In this document: in pieces, positions 17,955 to 26,641 of the stretch
Numbering within the stretch: position 1 is the stretch's first letter
Layout: every line of letters starts with the position of its first letter
NCBI GenBank assembly: GCA_963815495.1
Contig: CAWFGW010000028.1
Span: 412,566 to 476,565, forward strand
Length of the DNA: 64,000 nt
From: CAWFGW01 sp963815495
GTDB taxonomy: Bacteria > Bacteroidota > Bacteroidia > Cytophagales > JAAEPT01
Direction of reading: 5' to 3'
Notes under the pieces: generated by a model
The model's input: the letters and a program-made list of their open reading frames with translations, nothing else
Told to the model about the DNA's origin: nothing
Databases searched by the model: none
Program-made: the position numbers and the translations under genes

Positions 17955-18263
17955 ATGATTTGCACTATAGTACATGTTTGGGTTAAACCAGAGTTTAGAG
18001 ATGCATTTATTGCCGCTTCAAAAAAAAACCACGAAAATTCAATAAAAGAACCAGGGAATGTTCGGTTTGATTTAATGGTTGATGCGGAGGATGAAAATAA
18101 ATTTGTTTTTTCTGAAGTATATAAGACGCAAGAAGATATAGACGCACACAAAACTACTGCACATTACCAGACTTGGAGAGATACCGTTGTTGATATGATG
18201 GCACAACCGAGAAAGGGAGTAAAACATTTTATAGTCGCACCTTTAGCGAATGACTTATGGTGA
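17955..18263 (+). CDS. LsrG-like antibiotic biosynthesis monooxygenase (ABM) family protein
   Basis: The 102-aa product is a single ferredoxin-like ABM domain. The pattern EFRDAFIAASKKNHENSIKEPGNVRFDLM followed by SEVYKTQEDIDAHKTTAHYQTW (written here in parts) closely follows E. coli LsrG, including the NH, EPGN-RFD and HK-T-HY motifs; LsrG isomerises phospho-AI-2. No other lsr genes are present, so the same chemistry cannot be assumed; a quinol monooxygenase or isomerase role is equally possible. Its last codons overlap the alcohol dehydrogenase start by 7 bp, so the two proteins probably act in one catabolic or detoxifying step. Confidence 0.75.
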   Translation: MICTIVHVWVKPEFRDAFIAASKKNHENSIKEPGNVRFDLMVDAEDENKFVFSEVYKTQEDIDAHKTTAHYQTWRDTVVDMMAQPRKGVKHFIVAPLANDLW

Positions 18264-19429
18264 AATCCTTTAACATAGCTTCTACACCGACTATTGTCTT
18301 TGGAGTTGGAAAACGTCATGAACTGCCCAAACTGTGTCAAACTTATGGAAATACTATTGCTCTTATTTTGGGTAAAGCTTCATTTGTGAACTCACCAATA
18401 GGACAGGAGTTAATTCAGAGTTTGGAAGACTATGGAATTACCTTACATCAAATTGAAATCCCCAAAGAACCTACCCCAGAGCTGATTGATAAAGCCGTTG
18501 AGCAACTTAAAAGCAAAGAAATTAAAGCGGTAGTAGCCATTGGTGGAGGGAGTGTATTGGATGCAGGTAAAGCAATCGCAGCCATGTTATGTCAGGAGGG
18601 CAGCATACTGGAATACTTAGAAGGAGTGGGGAATAAAACAACCACAGGAACTACTTTACCATTTATCGCTTTACCGACTACTGCAGGTACTGGCAGCGAA
18701 GCTACCAAAAATGCGGTGATATCTTCTATCGGAGAATATGGATTTAAAAAATCCTTGCGACACGATAATTATGTACCCAAAATAGCTTTGGTGGATCCAG
18801 AACTCACCTTGACTTGTCCTAAAGGACTGACTGCCGCAAGCGGTATGGACGCTTTTACTCAGTTGTTAGAATCCTATTTATCAACGAATGCCTCTTTGTT
18901 GACAGACTCACTCGCTCTTGAAGGATTACGATGTGTTAAAAAGGGGCTATCTACAGCTGTTTTTGAAGGGGGGAATCTTGAAGCTCGTGCTAATATGAGT
19001 TATGCTGCTTTGATTTCTGGAATAACGTTAGCCAATGCCGGTCTAGGTACAGTTCACGGTTTTGCTTCATCCGTGGGTGGTTTTTTTGATATACCCCACG
19101 GCTTGGTGTGTGGCACCATGATGGGAGCAGCCAATAGGATTACGGTGGCAAATATAAAAAGCGAGGGCGAGGGAGAGTATGCCTTAGAAAAGTATGCCCA
19201 AGTAGGTAAACTGTTTGCTGAACATCATTCAAAGTCTAACAACTATTATATCGATTTTTTATTGGATCTAATTGATGACTATACCAATCAGTTTATGTTA
19301 GATAAGTTGTCAGTTTATGACGTTACCCCTGCTAATTTTGAGAAAATTATTCAAGTGACTGCAAATAAAAATAACCCGGTGGCTTTGAATGATGAGGAGT
19401 TGTATCAGGTGTTAGCGATGAGTTGTTAA
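18257..19429 (+). CDS. Iron-containing alcohol dehydrogenase family protein
   Basis: A 390-aa group III alcohol dehydrogenase. The NAD(P) site IGGGSVLDAGKAIAA lies near residues 95-109 and LPTTAGTGSEAT near 136-147. Metal ligands expected in the family are the Asp in GMDAFTQLLESY, the His in GTVHGFAS and the His in FDIPHGLVCG. In the first motif the usual DALTH histidine is Gln (DAFTQ), so the metal set is not the standard Asp-His-His-His; some relatives share this. The substrate is unknown. It is translationally coupled to the LsrG-like gene, suggesting reduction or oxidation of the carbonyl compound handled by that enzyme. Confidence 0.88.
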   Translation: MVKSFNIASTPTIVFGVGKRHELPKLCQTYGNTIALILGKASFVNSPIGQELIQSLEDYGITLHQIEIPKEPTPELIDKAVEQLKSKEIKAVVAIGGGSVLDAGKAIAAMLCQEGSILEYLEGVGNKTTTGTTLPFIALPTTAGTGSEATKNAVISSIGEYGFKKSLRHDNYVPKIALVDPELTLTCPKGLTAASGMDAFTQLLESYLSTNASLLTDSLALEGLRCVKKGLSTAVFEGGNLEARANMSYAALISGITLANAGLGTVHGFASSVGGFFDIPHGLVCGTMMGAANRITVANIKSEGEGEYALEKYAQVGKLFAEHHSKSNNYYIDFLLDLIDDYTNQFMLDKLSVYDVTPANFEKIIQVTANKNNPVALNDEELYQVLAMSC

Positions 19430-19707
19430 ACATTTTACAAATTGGCGTGAAATATAATGCCATTTTCCAAATCATTGAAAAAGTAGCATTTTAGCTTTGT
19501 ATAAAAACTAACTTTAGTCGATTTTATTAATACCAAAACTCCACAAGAAAGGTGATTAATTTAGGGTGAATATAATGTTTATATCGTGAATAAAATACTC
19601 AGTCTATTAGTTTTGGAAGGCAAAAAAAATCAAGTCGATTTATCAAAATGCTCTTTAGAGTTGTACATTGTTGAAGTTAATAACCAACAAAATAAAAATC
19701 GAAAACA

Positions 19708-20007
19708 ATGGGGAAATTCAAAGATTTAGTCAATTCAGCAGATCTTGTGTTAGTGGATTTTTATGCGGATTGGTGTGGACCGTGTAAAATGTTGTCTCCG
19801 CTTTTACAAGAAATAGCGAAGGAAAGAGGAGGTAAAGTAAAAGTGGTTAAAATAAATGTCGACAAGAATAAACTTTTGGCTACAGATATGGCCGTTAGAA
19901 GTGTGCCAACCTTGATGTTATATAAAAAGGGAAAACAGGTTTGGAAACAAGCTGGTGCTCCCCAAAAACAACAACTTCTAAGTATAATTGATAGTCACAT
20001 TAACTAG
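19708..20007 (+). CDS. trxA: Thioredoxin
   Basis: A 99-aa cytoplasmic thioredoxin with the active site WCGPC at residues 22-26, inside VLVDFYADWCGPCKMLSPLL, and the cis-proline motif VRSVPTLMLY near residues 67-76. There is no signal peptide. It reduces protein disulfides and is recharged by thioredoxin reductase. The preceding 278 bases hold no clear gene. The 3' end overlaps the end of the convergent SpoIIAA-like gene by 8 bp. Several paralogues are usual in this phylum, so the trxA symbol is tentative. Confidence 0.85.
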   Translation: MGKFKDLVNSADLVLVDFYADWCGPCKMLSPLLQEIAKERGGKVKVVKINVDKNKLLATDMAVRSVPTLMLYKKGKQVWKQAGAPQKQQLLSIIDSHIN

Positions 20008-20356
20008 CCAATCCGTACGAAGCGACATTGTTCGGGTTAACCACTTCAATATCCAGGTTAGTAACCATTGACATTAACGCTGCATAATTTTCTAACATAG
20101 GCGAGTCTGTAATGATAATTAGTTGCTCTAATTGGTCTTCAGCAATTTTTAAGGCTTTCTGCCAGGGTTCGCGAATGCTTATTTCGTAATCATCCACATC
20201 CATACAATCCCAAATCACATTAAATTTTTGAGTGCGGTTTTGGGCTAATGTGGCCTTCATTTCTTGAATATTATCCATGATTTTTTCAGAACTTAAGATT
20301 CCATCAAAATGATATTTCAAGATATTGTTAAACGCATGATTAATTGTAATTTCCAT
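20000..20356 (-). CDS. SpoIIAA/STAS-like small protein
   Basis: A 118-aa cytoplasmic protein with an alternating beta/alpha pattern: ILKYHFDGILSSEKIMDNIQEMK (strand then helix), FNVIWDCMDVDD, helix EPWQKALKIAEDQ, strand LIIITDSPM. This resembles the SpoIIAA-like/STAS-related fold found as stand-alone proteins in Bacteroidota. No phosphorylatable Ser motif is obvious. The function is not known. It is convergent with thioredoxin (8-bp overlap). Confidence 0.5.
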   Translation of the reverse strand: MEITINHAFNNILKYHFDGILSSEKIMDNIQEMKATLAQNRTQKFNVIWDCMDVDDYEISIREPWQKALKIAEDQLEQLIIITDSPMLENYAALMSMVTNLDIEVVNPNNVASYGLAS

Positions 20357-20494
20357 AATGAGACAGAGTTAAAGCCTACTATAATTTACTAAGGATTGTA
20401 CTGGCGATATCCACATATCGATTAATACCGCATAATTCAGGTTTAACAATCGTGTACGTTCGATTAATAGAAGAAATATCAGATTTATCCACAT

Positions 20495-20776
20495 ATGACA
20501 GTTATAAAAGATAAAAAAACAGGAACTTTACTTTTATCATTAACAGATGAGTTAGCCATCGCGCGTACTAACCTGGCCAATGAACGAACTTTTTTGGCTT
20601 ATTTTAGAACTAGTATTGTATTGTTTAGTTCTGGGATCGCCATCATTCGATTAGAGTTTTTTGAAAAAATGTATGAGCTGGGTTTAGTATTAGTGTTTAT
20701 ATCACCTGTAATAATTATGATTGGTACCTATCGGTTTTGGAGGTTTAAAAAAAAGATTCACATGATGTATGAGTAG
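20495..20776 (+). CDS. DUF202 (YidH-type) small membrane protein
   Basis: The 93-aa protein has the DUF202 signature LAIARTNLANERTFLAYFRT followed by two membrane helices (SIVLFSSGIAIIRL and GLVLVFISPVIIMIGTYRF) and a basic cytoplasmic tail. The family comprises small inner-membrane proteins of unknown role. It is convergent with the adenosyltransferase gene, with a 5-bp gap between stops. Confidence 0.8.
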   Translation: MTVIKDKKTGTLLLSLTDELAIARTNLANERTFLAYFRTSIVLFSSGIAIIRLEFFEKMYELGLVLVFISPVIIMIGTYRFWRFKKKIHMMYE

Positions 20777-20781
20777 GTTTA

Positions 20782-21333
20782 TTACGACTTTTTAGGAATC
20801 CAATACCTTTCCTCCACACCTAATTCTTTGGCTACATAGCGGCTATATACAAATAAAAAATCCGACAGCCTATTTAAATACTGAATGACTAAAGGGTCAA
20901 TTTCCACTTCTGTATTGAGATTTACTACCAATCGCTCAGCTCTACGACACACCGTGCGTGCAATATGTGTTTGAGAGATGGATGGATGACCACCAGGTAA
21001 TACAAAGTATTGAAGTGGAGAAAGCTCTTTCTCTAACGCATCAATTTTATCTTCAATCAGTACAATATGTTCATGAAGTAAATCGGGTTTTTTGAGTTGA
21101 GTTTTATCTGGATCAGCAGCTAATATAGCACCAATGGTAAATAGCTTATCTTGAATGTCAAGGAAAAAATCAAGGTGGAAGGAAGATAGTTCAAAATCGC
21201 TAACCAGTCCTATGTAGGCATTTAACTCATCTACGGTTCCATATGCATCGATACGAATATTGGCTTTAGATACTCTTTTTCCACCAAATAATGATGTTTC
21301 ACCCGCATCTCCGCCTTTTGTATAGATTTTCAT
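20782..21333 (-). CDS. PduO-type ATP:cob(I)alamin adenosyltransferase
   Basis: The 183-aa protein fits the PduO-type family: an N-terminal ATP-binding TKGGDAGETSLFGGKRVSK, DAYGTVDELNAYIG, and the helical signature HIARTVCRRAERLVV with the conserved Arg/Glu residues, then IQYLNRLSDFLFVYSRY. It transfers the adenosyl group of ATP to cob(I)alamin to make coenzyme B12, presumably for methylmalonyl-CoA mutase or ribonucleotide reductase encoded elsewhere. It is the last gene of a leftward operon, 12 bp after the TPR membrane protein gene. Confidence 0.92.
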   Translation of the reverse strand: MKIYTKGGDAGETSLFGGKRVSKANIRIDAYGTVDELNAYIGLVSDFELSSFHLDFFLDIQDKLFTIGAILAADPDKTQLKKPDLLHEHIVLIEDKIDALEKELSPLQYFVLPGGHPSISQTHIARTVCRRAERLVVNLNTEVEIDPLVIQYLNRLSDFLFVYSRYVAKELGVEERYWIPKKS

Positions 21334-21345
21334 AGTGAAAATGAT

Positions 21346-24300
21346 CTAGTTCCAGTTATTAAAATTTTCCTGAGCAATGGCCTTACGCTCGACATAGACT
21401 TTTAGAAAATCATCAAATGCTGTTTTAGAAAGTTTATATCGTAATTCTTCTAAAGTAGTTTCAGCAAAAACGTCCATGTACAAATCCAATGCGATTAAAG
21501 TATATTGTTTTTTTAACTCGATGGAGGTCGGGTTGATGTCTATGGCTTCAATTAATAAATCATAAGCTTTTTCTGATTCTTTTTTAAAGGTATTCAAATA
21601 AGATGATTTAAAGACAATAGCATCGGTGTACAGTGGTGCTTCCTTATCAAGTTGTTCAATCAAAGCATCTACTTTTTCAAAGTTTCTTTTAGCTAAATAA
21701 GCCTTAGCTTGTAGCAGATGAACTTTATATACATCTTCCGATACGAAATCTAGCGTGTTCGCTTCTTCCAATAATTGATCAAACGATTTCCGATGCAATA
21801 ATAAATTCAAAAATTGCACATGCATTTCACTTCCTACAAACCGGTTACTGATATTTGTGGGAACATAGCTATATAAATGGGTGGCAATATCCAAGTTGTT
21901 TTGATTCAAAAACCGGGCAATTAGTTTAGAACAAGCCAATGCCTTTAAATTGGTGTCCACAAAAGAATCAAGTAGTTTTTCAGCCAAAGGAAGATTCAGT
22001 GCATGTTTGCTGATTTCCAAATATTGCACCTTTTGGTAATCTTTCAGCATTTTCAGTTCCTCTATGGTAGTGGACTGAATCATCGTACTCAATTCTAGGG
22101 CAAAATATTTATAGGTACTATCATATTGAGAAATGTCTACCAATAGAGCTGCTAGACTATCAGAATCCAACACAGATGCCGAACTTAAGGCATAATATAA
22201 CGGTGACTTATTTATTTTTTTTGACTGTTGCGATTCATATGATTTGCGAAAATATTCCCGTGCTATGTCATCGCGTTCTATTTTAAACATCAACTCCCCA
22301 AAAATATTAGCATAATAGGGATAGAGGTTGGTTTTACAATCAACTAAAATCTTATCAAAGAGTATTTTAGCAGCTTTTGTGTCACCTAAGTAATAAAGTT
22401 GAATTGCTCGTAAAAATAACAAATCTACAGCATAACTTGACTGGGTGAAATGTGTACTTAAAAAAGCTATTTTTTTGTTTAGTGCTTCTTGATTAGGGAG
22501 TTGTCTAAAAACAGCATTGTGTAAATACGTATAGTTTGAAACATTTAAAAGTGTATCTGCTATGAACTCTTTATTAGGTTCTGTATAGGGTTTTTCTAAA
22601 GCATTCCAAACAGCATATTTGTTCGCTTCTAATACCACATCTTGTTTTAAATCTAACTTCATCATCAAGGAATCTGCTTCCTTCAGCAAGTCATTCTTAG
22701 CACAAAACACAATCATGTTGGATTGGATCATTGATTTATCCTCAGCCAAAGCGAGTGCCTGATCATATAAATAAAGGCAGGTGTCTTTTCTTAATCCTTC
22801 TTTTTGATAAGTAATCGCCAAATTATTTTTCAAATAGGGGTCATTGGGGAAACGTTCTGTACCTTCTTCTAATTTCCAAATGTTGTAAAAAGCATCGTTA
22901 TTTAATTCATAAATATACTGATTAGCAGAATAGGTTAATGGATGTGGTTCTGCAAAAAGCGCACTGTTTACATACTTTTTGGCAGCTTGAAACTTATATT
23001 TCTTAATACTTAATTCTGATAAAGGATAAGTAGACTTAAAATTAAAGCTGCTGTAAGTTAATCCCTTTTGATAATAATAGTCAGCCATTAAGTCATCCTC
23101 TAAGTGATAAGATACATCACCCTTGTAGTTATTGACCCCCGCATTAAAGTTGTTGATTGTTACGAAATTATTAATTTTCAGGATGACAATAAGAATAGCA
23201 AAACCTACTATTCTTACCGTATAGTAGGGGATATCATCTTTAGGTGTGAATATGTAATTACTAATATCTACATTTTGCATGAGTGCAGGTGCAAAATTAA
23301 ACACCGCGTATGCAAAAAAGGCAATACCAAATGATACGTGCGAATAAAGAATGATTTTACTAAAAAAATCGATGACAGGGGTGTTCCACGTAGCGTGCGC
23401 ATAGGCGATACTTGAAAAAGTGATAATTGCCAAGACAAGCATTAAAATTGCTCCAGCAGGTTGATAGGGGAAAAAACCTTTAAAAATAGCGCTACGATAT
23501 TTTTGTGCCCAAATACCCACTACAGACGAAACAGCTAATAAATAAAAAACATTAAAATAACTTACGTTAAAAGTGATGGCGTTAATGTCTTGAAGAAATA
23601 GAAGCAAAGGGATAGCTAAATATAACAGCGAGATGCCAAGAAAATTATAGATGTTATTTTTAGGATTAAAACTTCTTGTTTTGGCATTGATAAATAAGAA
23701 AAGCGTCAAAATATCATAGGAAACAATGAAAATAAACACGATTGATAATACCATTACCACATAATAGCTGTTAGCCGAAAGTAAAAACAGGGCATCGGGT
23801 ACATCACTAAATTGGGTGATGCAGAAAAGTAGGGCACCCATCAAAATAAAAAAAGCAACAAACCGAAGTACCCAGGAGGCTGTTTGAGCAAATGCTTGAA
23901 AATAAAATGCTAATCCAACAAAAGAGGCTAATATTACGAGAAATACCCCTTTGCTATAAAAACCAAATAAACCAATGGTGTCGAGGTGTAGAAAAGTTAA
24001 CCAAGTCATAAATAGGGTTATTAGCCCTGAAAACCAATAGGTTGTTTTGATGGTTGAAATTGCGGTTAGCGCAAGAGTAGCACAAAAAGCCAATATGAAA
24101 AAGTAAATGACACCATATCCCGCATGGGTTTGATAAGGAGTGGGGACATAAAACTGAGAGGTGATGTAATTTTCTGCCTCTACATTAAAATCAATCATGT
24201 AGCGCGTAAAATGATCAAAACCTATGGTTAGGTTTTCAATCTCAGCGTTGGTTTCCCAATTCAGTACATTATATATCCCTTGGCTAGCAAAGTAAATGTA

Positions 24301-24393
24301 GCTAATGAATGCACTTATGAAAATGCCTAATAATAACACAAAGAGTGATTTTTGAAAACCACTCCATTTTTTCCAGAAAAAGATTTCTTCCAA
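21346..24393 (-). CDS. Large membrane protein with C-terminal tetratricopeptide-like repeats
   Basis: A 1015-aa protein of unknown function. Residues about 14-400 hold roughly 12 hydrophobic helices (from FVLLLGIFISAFISYIYFA to IVGFAILIVILKI). From about residue 430 to the end the chain is soluble and alpha-helical with TPR-like units, such as NDPYLKNNLAITYQKEGLRKD, ANIFGELMFKIERDDIAREY and KAYLAKRNFEKVDALIEQL. This polytopic membrane plus long TPR layout resembles sensor or assembly-scaffold proteins, but I find no catalytic motif. The start lies one base after the gatC stop, and the ATR gene follows after 12 bp, so it sits inside a plsC-gatC-tpr-ATR operon. Confidence 0.7.
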   Translation of the reverse strand: MEEIFFWKKWSGFQKSLFVLLLGIFISAFISYIYFASQGIYNVLNWETNAEIENLTIGFDHFTRYMIDFNVEAENYITSQFYVPTPYQTHAGYGVIYFFILAFCATLALTAISTIKTTYWFSGLITLFMTWLTFLHLDTIGLFGFYSKGVFLVILASFVGLAFYFQAFAQTASWVLRFVAFFILMGALLFCITQFSDVPDALFLLSANSYYVVMVLSIVFIFIVSYDILTLFLFINAKTRSFNPKNNIYNFLGISLLYLAIPLLLFLQDINAITFNVSYFNVFYLLAVSSVVGIWAQKYRSAIFKGFFPYQPAGAILMLVLAIITFSSIAYAHATWNTPVIDFFSKIILYSHVSFGIAFFAYAVFNFAPALMQNVDISNYIFTPKDDIPYYTVRIVGFAILIVILKINNFVTINNFNAGVNNYKGDVSYHLEDDLMADYYYQKGLTYSSFNFKSTYPLSELSIKKYKFQAAKKYVNSALFAEPHPLTYSANQYIYELNNDAFYNIWKLEEGTERFPNDPYLKNNLAITYQKEGLRKDTCLYLYDQALALAEDKSMIQSNMIVFCAKNDLLKEADSLMMKLDLKQDVVLEANKYAVWNALEKPYTEPNKEFIADTLLNVSNYTYLHNAVFRQLPNQEALNKKIAFLSTHFTQSSYAVDLLFLRAIQLYYLGDTKAAKILFDKILVDCKTNLYPYYANIFGELMFKIERDDIAREYFRKSYESQQSKKINKSPLYYALSSASVLDSDSLAALLVDISQYDSTYKYFALELSTMIQSTTIEELKMLKDYQKVQYLEISKHALNLPLAEKLLDSFVDTNLKALACSKLIARFLNQNNLDIATHLYSYVPTNISNRFVGSEMHVQFLNLLLHRKSFDQLLEEANTLDFVSEDVYKVHLLQAKAYLAKRNFEKVDALIEQLDKEAPLYTDAIVFKSSYLNTFKKESEKAYDLLIEAIDINPTSIELKKQYTLIALDLYMDVFAETTLEELRYKLSKTAFDDFLKVYVERKAIAQENFNNWN

Positions 24394-24394
24394 T

Positions 24395-24682
24395 TTATTC
24401 GATTACTTTAGGTACTTGAAAATGTTCTCCATCGTGTTTGGGTGCATTGGCTAATGCCCGCTCACGCTTCAACATGTTTTTCACTTCGTCATCACGCAAA
24501 ACATTGATCTCTTGTGACATGTGGATTAATGGCTCTACGTTAGACGTATCCACTTTATCCAATTGTTTCATCCACTCTAAAATTTTATTCATCTCAGCCA
24601 TCATTGGTTCCACCTCTTCAGGTTTAAGTTCTAAACGTGCTAAGTGTGCAACTTTTTGTACGGTGTTTTTATCAATGATCAT
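24395..24682 (-). CDS. gatC: Asp-tRNA(Asn)/Glu-tRNA(Gln) amidotransferase subunit C
   Basis: The 95-aa protein has the usual GatC length and sequence: VQKVAHLARLELKPEEVEPM at the start, a helix EMNKILEWMKQLDKVDTSNVEPLIHM, LRDDEV, and the C-terminal HFQVPKVIE that threads through GatA. GatC stabilises the GatAB amidotransferase that converts misacylated Glu-tRNA(Gln) or Asp-tRNA(Asn). GatA and GatB are not in this window. The ATG overlaps the plsC-like stop by 4 bp (ATGA), showing translational coupling. Confidence 0.95.
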   Translation of the reverse strand: MIIDKNTVQKVAHLARLELKPEEVEPMMAEMNKILEWMKQLDKVDTSNVEPLIHMSQEINVLRDDEVKNMLKRERALANAPKHDGEHFQVPKVIE

Positions 24683-25419
24683 TTGTTGTATTTCTTTAAT
24701 TCCGTTTCAATAATTCTAAAAACGTTTGCTTTCAATTGAGGTAAATCAGCGATGGTCATGCCTTTCGTTTCGATTGGTTCATGAATAATCGCTTTGATTC
24801 TTCCTTGTGTTAAATACCGTTGGGCACCAGGTAAAATTATCCAATTATAAGGAATAGTAACAGGGATTAGTGGTAATTGTTGTTCAATAGCAAGAATAAA
24901 GGCGCCATCTTGAAAGGGGGAAAGGTTGGGAGACACTTCCGCATTAATTCTTCCTTCTGGAAATAACACTAAGGGACGACCACTTTTTAATGTTTTTTTG
25001 CACTGAATGATGGTTTGTCTTCGGCTTTCTGCACTTGATCGATCCACATTAATGTACAAATGCTTAAATACATACCCTATAATGGGCATTTTGGATACCT
25101 CTCTTTTACCTACAATAGAAAAAAATCCAGGAATACACCGAAACAAAGTCGGTATATCCAAGTAGGAGGCATGATTAGCGCAGTAAACAGCATTTTTCGG
25201 TAATTTTTTATTGCGGTTATCGACACTCACAGGTAAAAAACACATAGGCAGCATAATCCAAGCCCAAACACGGTACAGCTGATGTGCCACGTAGTATGTC
25301 TTTTTATGCAAGAGGAAAATTAATTGGAATGGTAAAACAGTTAGTCCTGGTAGAAGAAGCCAGATATAACACCAATTTGAATAAATTCTCTTTTTTAATG
25401 AAGCTTTTTTATTTTTCAA
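24679..25419 (-). CDS. plsC: 1-acyl-sn-glycerol-3-phosphate acyltransferase
   Basis: The 246-aa protein has the acyltransferase motifs in order: NHASYLD (H(X4)D catalytic pair), VGKREVSKMPIIG, LFPEGRIN (substrate-binding FPEG) and VPVTIPYN. A hydrophobic N-terminal segment (CYIWLLLPGLTVLPFQLIFLL) anchors it to the inner membrane. The family acylates lysophosphatidic acid to phosphatidic acid in phospholipid synthesis. It heads the leftward operon with gatC. Several paralogues are usual in this phylum, and substrate assignment is from the family only. Confidence 0.85.
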   Translation of the reverse strand: MKNKKASLKKRIYSNWCYIWLLLPGLTVLPFQLIFLLHKKTYYVAHQLYRVWAWIMLPMCFLPVSVDNRNKKLPKNAVYCANHASYLDIPTLFRCIPGFFSIVGKREVSKMPIIGYVFKHLYINVDRSSAESRRQTIIQCKKTLKSGRPLVLFPEGRINAEVSPNLSPFQDGAFILAIEQQLPLIPVTIPYNWIILPGAQRYLTQGRIKAIIHEPIETKGMTIADLPQLKANVFRIIETELKKYNK

Positions 25420-25532
25420 AATCTATTAACTACGTTTAATTACGTATTTATAAGTACACAATTTTCAAAAGTAATTATATTTCATCAAATTTGATTTTGG
25501 ATTAAACTTTTACTGATAAAAAATTATAAAAT

Positions 25533-26417
25533 ATGTATAAAATAGGCATCGATTTAGGTGGGACAAAAATTGAAGGAATTGTGATCGATGATCAAGCCAA
25601 CGAAATCCACAGAAAACGTATCCCAAACGGTAAAGAAAAAGGCTACGAAAATATCTTAAACAACGTAGCTATGTTGTATAAAGAGCTTGTTGAGGATATT
25701 GACGGAGCAGAGCATACGCTAGGTTTAGGAACACCAGGATCAATCTCCAAACAAACAGGGTTATTGAAGAATAGTAATATTCAATGTATGAACGAACTTC
25801 CTTTTGTGGAGGATTTAAAACGAGTTTGTGGTCACAACATAGTCGTTGAAAATGATGCGAACTGTTTTGCATTAGCTGAGGCATTGATCGGAGCTGGAAA
25901 AGGCAAAGAAATTGTTTTTGGTGTCATCATCGGTACAGGTTGTGGTGGTGGACTAGTCATTAACGGCAAGGTCATTAACGGAATGCGTGAAAATTGTGGC
26001 GAATGGGGTCATTCTACCATTAACTATAAGGGCACTCCTTGGACCTCAGTAAATGGTGCTGTAGAAGCCTACATTTCAGGAACAGGTATTCAACACCAAT
26101 ACGCAACAAAGTGGGGTGAGGAACTTCCTTCAGCTGATATTGTATATAATTATCGAAAAAAAGAAGATAGAGCAGTTCATACGTTGAATGAATTTTTTGA
26201 ACATTTTGGTATTGCTATTGGCAATTTAATTAAGTTCTTAGACCCAGATGTTATTGTACTTGGCGGTGGCGTTTCAAATGTTGATGAAGTATATACCGAG
26301 GGGATAGAACGTGTTAAAAAATATGTTTTCAATAACGATTTATACACTCCAATAGTTAAAAACGTATACGGTGACTCTGCAGGAGTATTCGGTGCAGCTT
26401 TAATTGGTGTGAAGTAA
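25533..26417 (+). CDS. ROK family sugar kinase lacking the zinc-binding cysteines
   Basis: The 294-aa protein follows E. coli Mak/fructokinase closely: the phosphate motif IGIDLGGTKIEGIVID, GLGTPGSIS, catalytic ENDANCFALAEAL, GVIIGTGCGGG, GEWGH, EAYISGTG and LDPDVIVLGGGVSNVDEVY. It should phosphorylate a hexose such as glucose, fructose or mannose with ATP. The ROK zinc motif (CxCGxxGCxE) that normally lies between GEWGH and the SGTG motif is absent: the segment reads NYKGTPWTSVNGAVEAYISG, so the zinc site appears lost while the catalytic Asp and His are kept. It stands alone, with a strong terminator downstream. Confidence 0.88.
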   Translation: MYKIGIDLGGTKIEGIVIDDQANEIHRKRIPNGKEKGYENILNNVAMLYKELVEDIDGAEHTLGLGTPGSISKQTGLLKNSNIQCMNELPFVEDLKRVCGHNIVVENDANCFALAEALIGAGKGKEIVFGVIIGTGCGGGLVINGKVINGMRENCGEWGHSTINYKGTPWTSVNGAVEAYISGTGIQHQYATKWGEELPSADIVYNYRKKEDRAVHTLNEFFEHFGIAIGNLIKFLDPDVIVLGGGVSNVDEVYTEGIERVKKYVFNNDLYTPIVKNVYGDSAGVFGAALIGVK

Positions 26418-26469
26418 GAACTATACTAGCTAGTTTCTACTAAAACTATATTGAGTTCTAGACTCACAA

Positions 26470-26503
26470 AAAAGCCCAAATTTAGAGATGAATTTGGGCT
26501 TTT
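26470..26503. terminator. Strong intrinsic terminator after the ROK kinase
   Basis: A 13-bp perfect stem (AAAAGCCCAAATT with AATTTGGGCTTTT), 8-base loop, followed by GGTTTTT. A-runs on the left side make it able to work in both directions, although the next minus-strand gene starts far off. Confidence 0.85.
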
Positions 26504-26539
26504 GGTTTTTAGTGGAGTTAGTAATAATTGATTAAATGC

Positions 26540-26604
26540 GCAGTTACAAACTGTTTTGTATATGTAGACTTAAGTTACGCAAGCTAAACTTAAGCTAGTG
26601 AGGT
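26540..26604. repeat. Two-hairpin intergenic repeat, copy 1
   Basis: One of about five related elements at 26540-28880. Each has a first dyad around CAGTT-ACA-AACTG and a second around CTTAAGTT...AACTTAAG. Here the sequence runs GCAGTTACAAACTG, then GTAGACTTAAGTTACGC and AGCTAAACTTAAGC. Confidence 0.65.
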
Positions 26605-26641
26605 CTGCGAGGAGTTGGCGTTTGGCTTTAATGTTTTACTT

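Noticed and set aside
19480..19500. Bacteroidota promoter (TAGCTTTG) upstream of thioredoxin
   Set aside because: It matches TAnnTTTG, but the nearest upstream TTG is only 14 bases away, shorter than the usual spacing, and it lies far from the start codon.
19587..19728. Short GTG-started frame of 47 codons overlapping the thioredoxin start
   Set aside because: It ends inside the thioredoxin gene, has no recognisable domain and no good ribosome binding site.
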